Source: Phyllobacteriaceae bacterium UBA1059 (lineage in GTDB: Bacteria > Pseudomonadota > Alphaproteobacteria > Rhizobiales > Rhizobiaceae). Taken from it: a stretch of 6,648 bases of DNA. A model generated the notes under the pieces. That model was not told where the DNA came from. It worked only from the letters and a program-made list of their open reading frames with translations, and made no database searches. The DNA lies in the NCBI GenBank assembly GCA_002316345.1, contig DCDI01000108.1:2186-8833 (forward strand), in the 5' to 3' direction. The position numbers were made by a program, and so were the translations under genes. Of the stretch, positions 5,049-6,648 are shown piece after piece; positions within the stretch are counted from its first letter, which is position 1, and each line of letters begins with the position of its first letter.

Positions 5049-6551
5049 ATGGAACTTTTCAGCAACCTCGCACTCGGCCTCGAAACGGCCTTCACCCTCC
5101 AAAACCTGTTCTATTGCCTGGTCGGCGTGTTCGTCGGCACCGCGGTCGGCGTGCTGCCGGGCCTGGGCCCGATCGCCACCATCGCCATGCTGCTGCCGGT
5201 CACCTTCGGCCTGCCGCCGGAATCGGCCCTGATCATGCTGGCCGGTATCTACTACGGCGCCCAGTACGGCGGCTCGACCACCGCGATCCTGGTCAACCTG
5301 CCGGGCGAATCGTCCTCGGTGGTGACGGCGCTGGACGGCTACCAGATGGCGCGCAACGGCAACGCCGGCAAGGCGCTGGCCACCGCCGCCATCGCCTCGT
5401 TCTTCGCCGGCTGCGTCTCGACCGTTCTGCTGGCCGTGGCGGCGCCGCCGCTGGCCGACATGGCGCTCGAATTCGGCCCCGCCGAATACTTCTCGCTGAT
5501 GGTGCTGGGCCTGGTGGCCTCGGTGGTGCTGGCCAGCGGCTCGCTGCTCAAAGCCATCGGCATGGTGCTGCTCGGCCTGCTGCTGGGCGTGGTCGGTACC
5601 GACGTCAACTCGGGCAGCGAACGCTACACCTTCGAGCTGCCGCAACTGGCCGACGGCATCAACTTCGTGATCGTGGCGATGGGCATGTTCGGCATCGGCG
5701 AGATCGTGCGCAACCTGGAACACGATGAGTCGCGCGACCTGGTCATGAAGAAGGTGAAGGGCCTGATGCTGTCGAAAGACGACTTCAAGCGCATCATCGC
5801 CCCGGTGCTGCGCGCCACCGGCCTCGGTTCGATCCTCGGCATCCTGCCGGGCGGCGGCGCCATGCTGGCGTCGTTCGCCGCCTACTCGCTGGAAAAGAAA
5901 GTCTCGAAGAACTCGGCCCAGTTCGGCAAGGGCGCGATCGAAGGCGTGGCGGCGCCGGAAGCGGCCAACAACGCCGGCGCCCAGACCTCGTTCATCCCGA
6001 TGCTGACCCTCGGCATCCCGTCGAACCCGGTGATGGCGCTGATGATCGGCGCGATGATCATCCAGGGCATCCAGCCCGGTCCGGCCGTGATGACCGAGCA
6101 GCCCGGCCTGTTCTGGGGCCTGATCGTCTCGATGTGGATCGGCAACCTGTTCCTGGTGGTGCTGAACCTGCCGATGATCGGTATCTGGGTGCGCATGATC
6201 ATGGTGCCGTACCAGCTGCTGTATCCGGCGATCCTGCTGTTCTGCGCGATCGGCGTGTTCAGCCTGAACAACAGCGAATTCGACGTCTACCTGATGGCCC
6301 TGTTCGGCCTGCTCGGCTACCTGTGCGCCAAGCTGGAACTGGAAGCGGCGCCGATGCTGCTCGGCTTCATCATCGGCCCGATGATGGAAGAGTACCTGCG
6401 CCGCGCCCTGCTGCTCTCGCGCGCCGACCCGATGGTGTTCGTCGAGCGTCCGATCAGCGCCGTGATGCTGGGCCTGGCCGTGGCGGCGATGGCGGTGGTG
6501 CTGCTGCCGGCGCTGCGCAAGAAGCGTGAAGAGGCGTTCCAGGAAGATTGA
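5049..6551 (+). CDS. tctA: Tripartite tricarboxylate transporter large membrane subunit (TctA)
   Basis: The main translocating subunit of the TTT system, a large inner-membrane protein thought to use the ion gradient to import the substrate delivered by TctC. The product is 500 residues, exactly the normal size, with about a dozen hydrophobic segments. Hallmarks are GVLPGLGP at 34-41, IYYGAQYGGSTTAIL at 67-81, NLPGESSSVVTALDGYQMA at 83-101, and the second-half repeat GILPGGGAMLASFAAY at 264-279 with APEAANNAGAQ at 302-312 and LTLGIPSNPVMA at 319-330. These two halves match the inverted-repeat signature of the family. Start is ATG at 5049, 6 nt after the tctB stop. The upstream GGCGGGA is 11 nt away, so initiation probably relies on coupling. 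Codon use is almost entirely GC-ended with a preference for GAA, clearly unlike trkH and the hydrolase. Confidence 0.97.
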   Translation: MELFSNLALGLETAFTLQNLFYCLVGVFVGTAVGVLPGLGPIATIAMLLPVTFGLPPESALIMLAGIYYGAQYGGSTTAILVNLPGESSSVVTALDGYQMARNGNAGKALATAAIASFFAGCVSTVLLAVAAPPLADMALEFGPAEYFSLMVLGLVASVVLASGSLLKAIGMVLLGLLLGVVGTDVNSGSERYTFELPQLADGINFVIVAMGMFGIGEIVRNLEHDESRDLVMKKVKGLMLSKDDFKRIIAPVLRATGLGSILGILPGGGAMLASFAAYSLEKKVSKNSAQFGKGAIEGVAAPEAANNAGAQTSFIPMLTLGIPSNPVMALMIGAMIIQGIQPGPAVMTEQPGLFWGLIVSMWIGNLFLVVLNLPMIGIWVRMIMVPYQLLYPAILLFCAIGVFSLNNSEFDVYLMALFGLLGYLCAKLELEAAPMLLGFIIGPMMEEYLRRALLLSRADPMVFVERPISAVMLGLAVAAMAVVLLPALRKKREEAFQED

Positions 6552-6569
6552 CGCCTTCTGGTTCGACCT

Positions 6570-6616
6570 GCGCCGCCCGGCGCCGGCCCCCCCCGGGTGG
6601 GGGCCCGGGGCGGCGC
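6570..6616 (+). terminator. GC-rich inverted repeat after tctA, possible operon terminator in unreliable sequence
   Basis: GCGCCGCCC (6570-6578) is a perfect reverse complement of GGGCGGCGC (6608-6616). The interior is mostly C then G runs that could extend the stem. Its position 18 nt after the tctA stop fits a terminator hairpin. A normal T-run does not follow; instead there are 18 G residues. The base calls here may be wrong, so this is only tentative. Confidence 0.3.
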
Positions 6617-6648
6617 GGGGGGGGGGGGGGGGGGACCCCCCCCCCTTT
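6587..6648. other. Homopolymer-rich tail, probable sequencing or assembly artefact
   Basis: The end of the window has C8 (6587-6594), G5 (6599-6603), G18 (6617-6634), C10 (6636-6645) and a final TTT. Runs of this length and order are very unlikely in a bacterial genome. They are typical of low-quality read ends, for example poly-G calls from two-colour sequencing chemistry or failure at a strong GC hairpin. No gene should be called here. Confidence 0.75.

Noticed and set aside
4542..5723. A 393-codon open frame on the minus strand, antisense to tctB and tctA
   Set aside because: Its translation is dominated by His, Gln, Arg, Asp, Gly and Ala with no recognisable motif, as expected for the antisense of GC-rich membrane genes. 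TctB and TctA are unmistakable on the plus strand.
1..6648. CRISPR array, tRNA, transposon ends or a defence system
   Set aside because: I saw no regularly spaced direct repeats, tRNA-like cloverleaf, transposase or target-site duplications; all long coding regions are accounted for by metabolic and transport genes.

Overview
The window carries six protein genes and no RNA gene, phage, insertion sequence, CRISPR array or recognisable defence system. From left to right: the N-terminal 168 codons of a threonine dehydratase (ilvA, minus strand, running off the left edge); a divergent pair of a TrkH-type potassium transporter and a lipoprotein alpha/beta hydrolase (plus strand, 2 nt apart); and a complete tripartite tricarboxylate transporter operon, tctC-tctB-tctA (plus strand). 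The last ~50 bases are homopolymer-dominated and look unreliable.

The left part (about 1-3950) is moderately GC-rich, with mixed synonymous codon use. About a third of the first 60 trkH codons end in A or T. Together with the gene types and the intergenic palindrome, this suggests an alphaproteobacterium, probably Rhizobiales-like. The right part (about 3950-6551) has strongly GC-ended codons, dominated by CTG, ATC, GTC, GCC and GAA, and reads more like a betaproteobacterium such as the Oxalobacteraceae. The change falls inside tctC: 47 of codons 1-176 end in A/T, against 12 of codons 177-324. The switch coincides with the most conserved segment of the substrate-binding protein, and the reading frame stays intact. 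Either the gene is a recombinant whose downstream operon was acquired by transfer, or the contig was misjoined at a conserved stretch. The sequence alone does not decide this, but the odd right end favours caution. Taxon names here are impressions from codon use, not search results.

Functionally, IlvA deaminates threonine to 2-oxobutanoate for isoleucine synthesis. TrkH is a membrane potassium channel/transporter subunit, and no TrkA partner is visible. The hydrolase is predicted to be a membrane-anchored serine esterase of unknown substrate. TctC is the periplasmic binding protein that hands a carboxylate-type substrate to the TctB/TctA membrane complex. Two strong tandem stem-loops between tctC and tctB have no T-run and could stabilise the tctC part of the transcript, so that more binding protein than membrane subunits is made. 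No tctDE-type regulator lies in the window.

I found nothing that supports a wholly new biological system. The items most worth a second look are the within-gene mosaic in tctC and the tandem hairpins after it.
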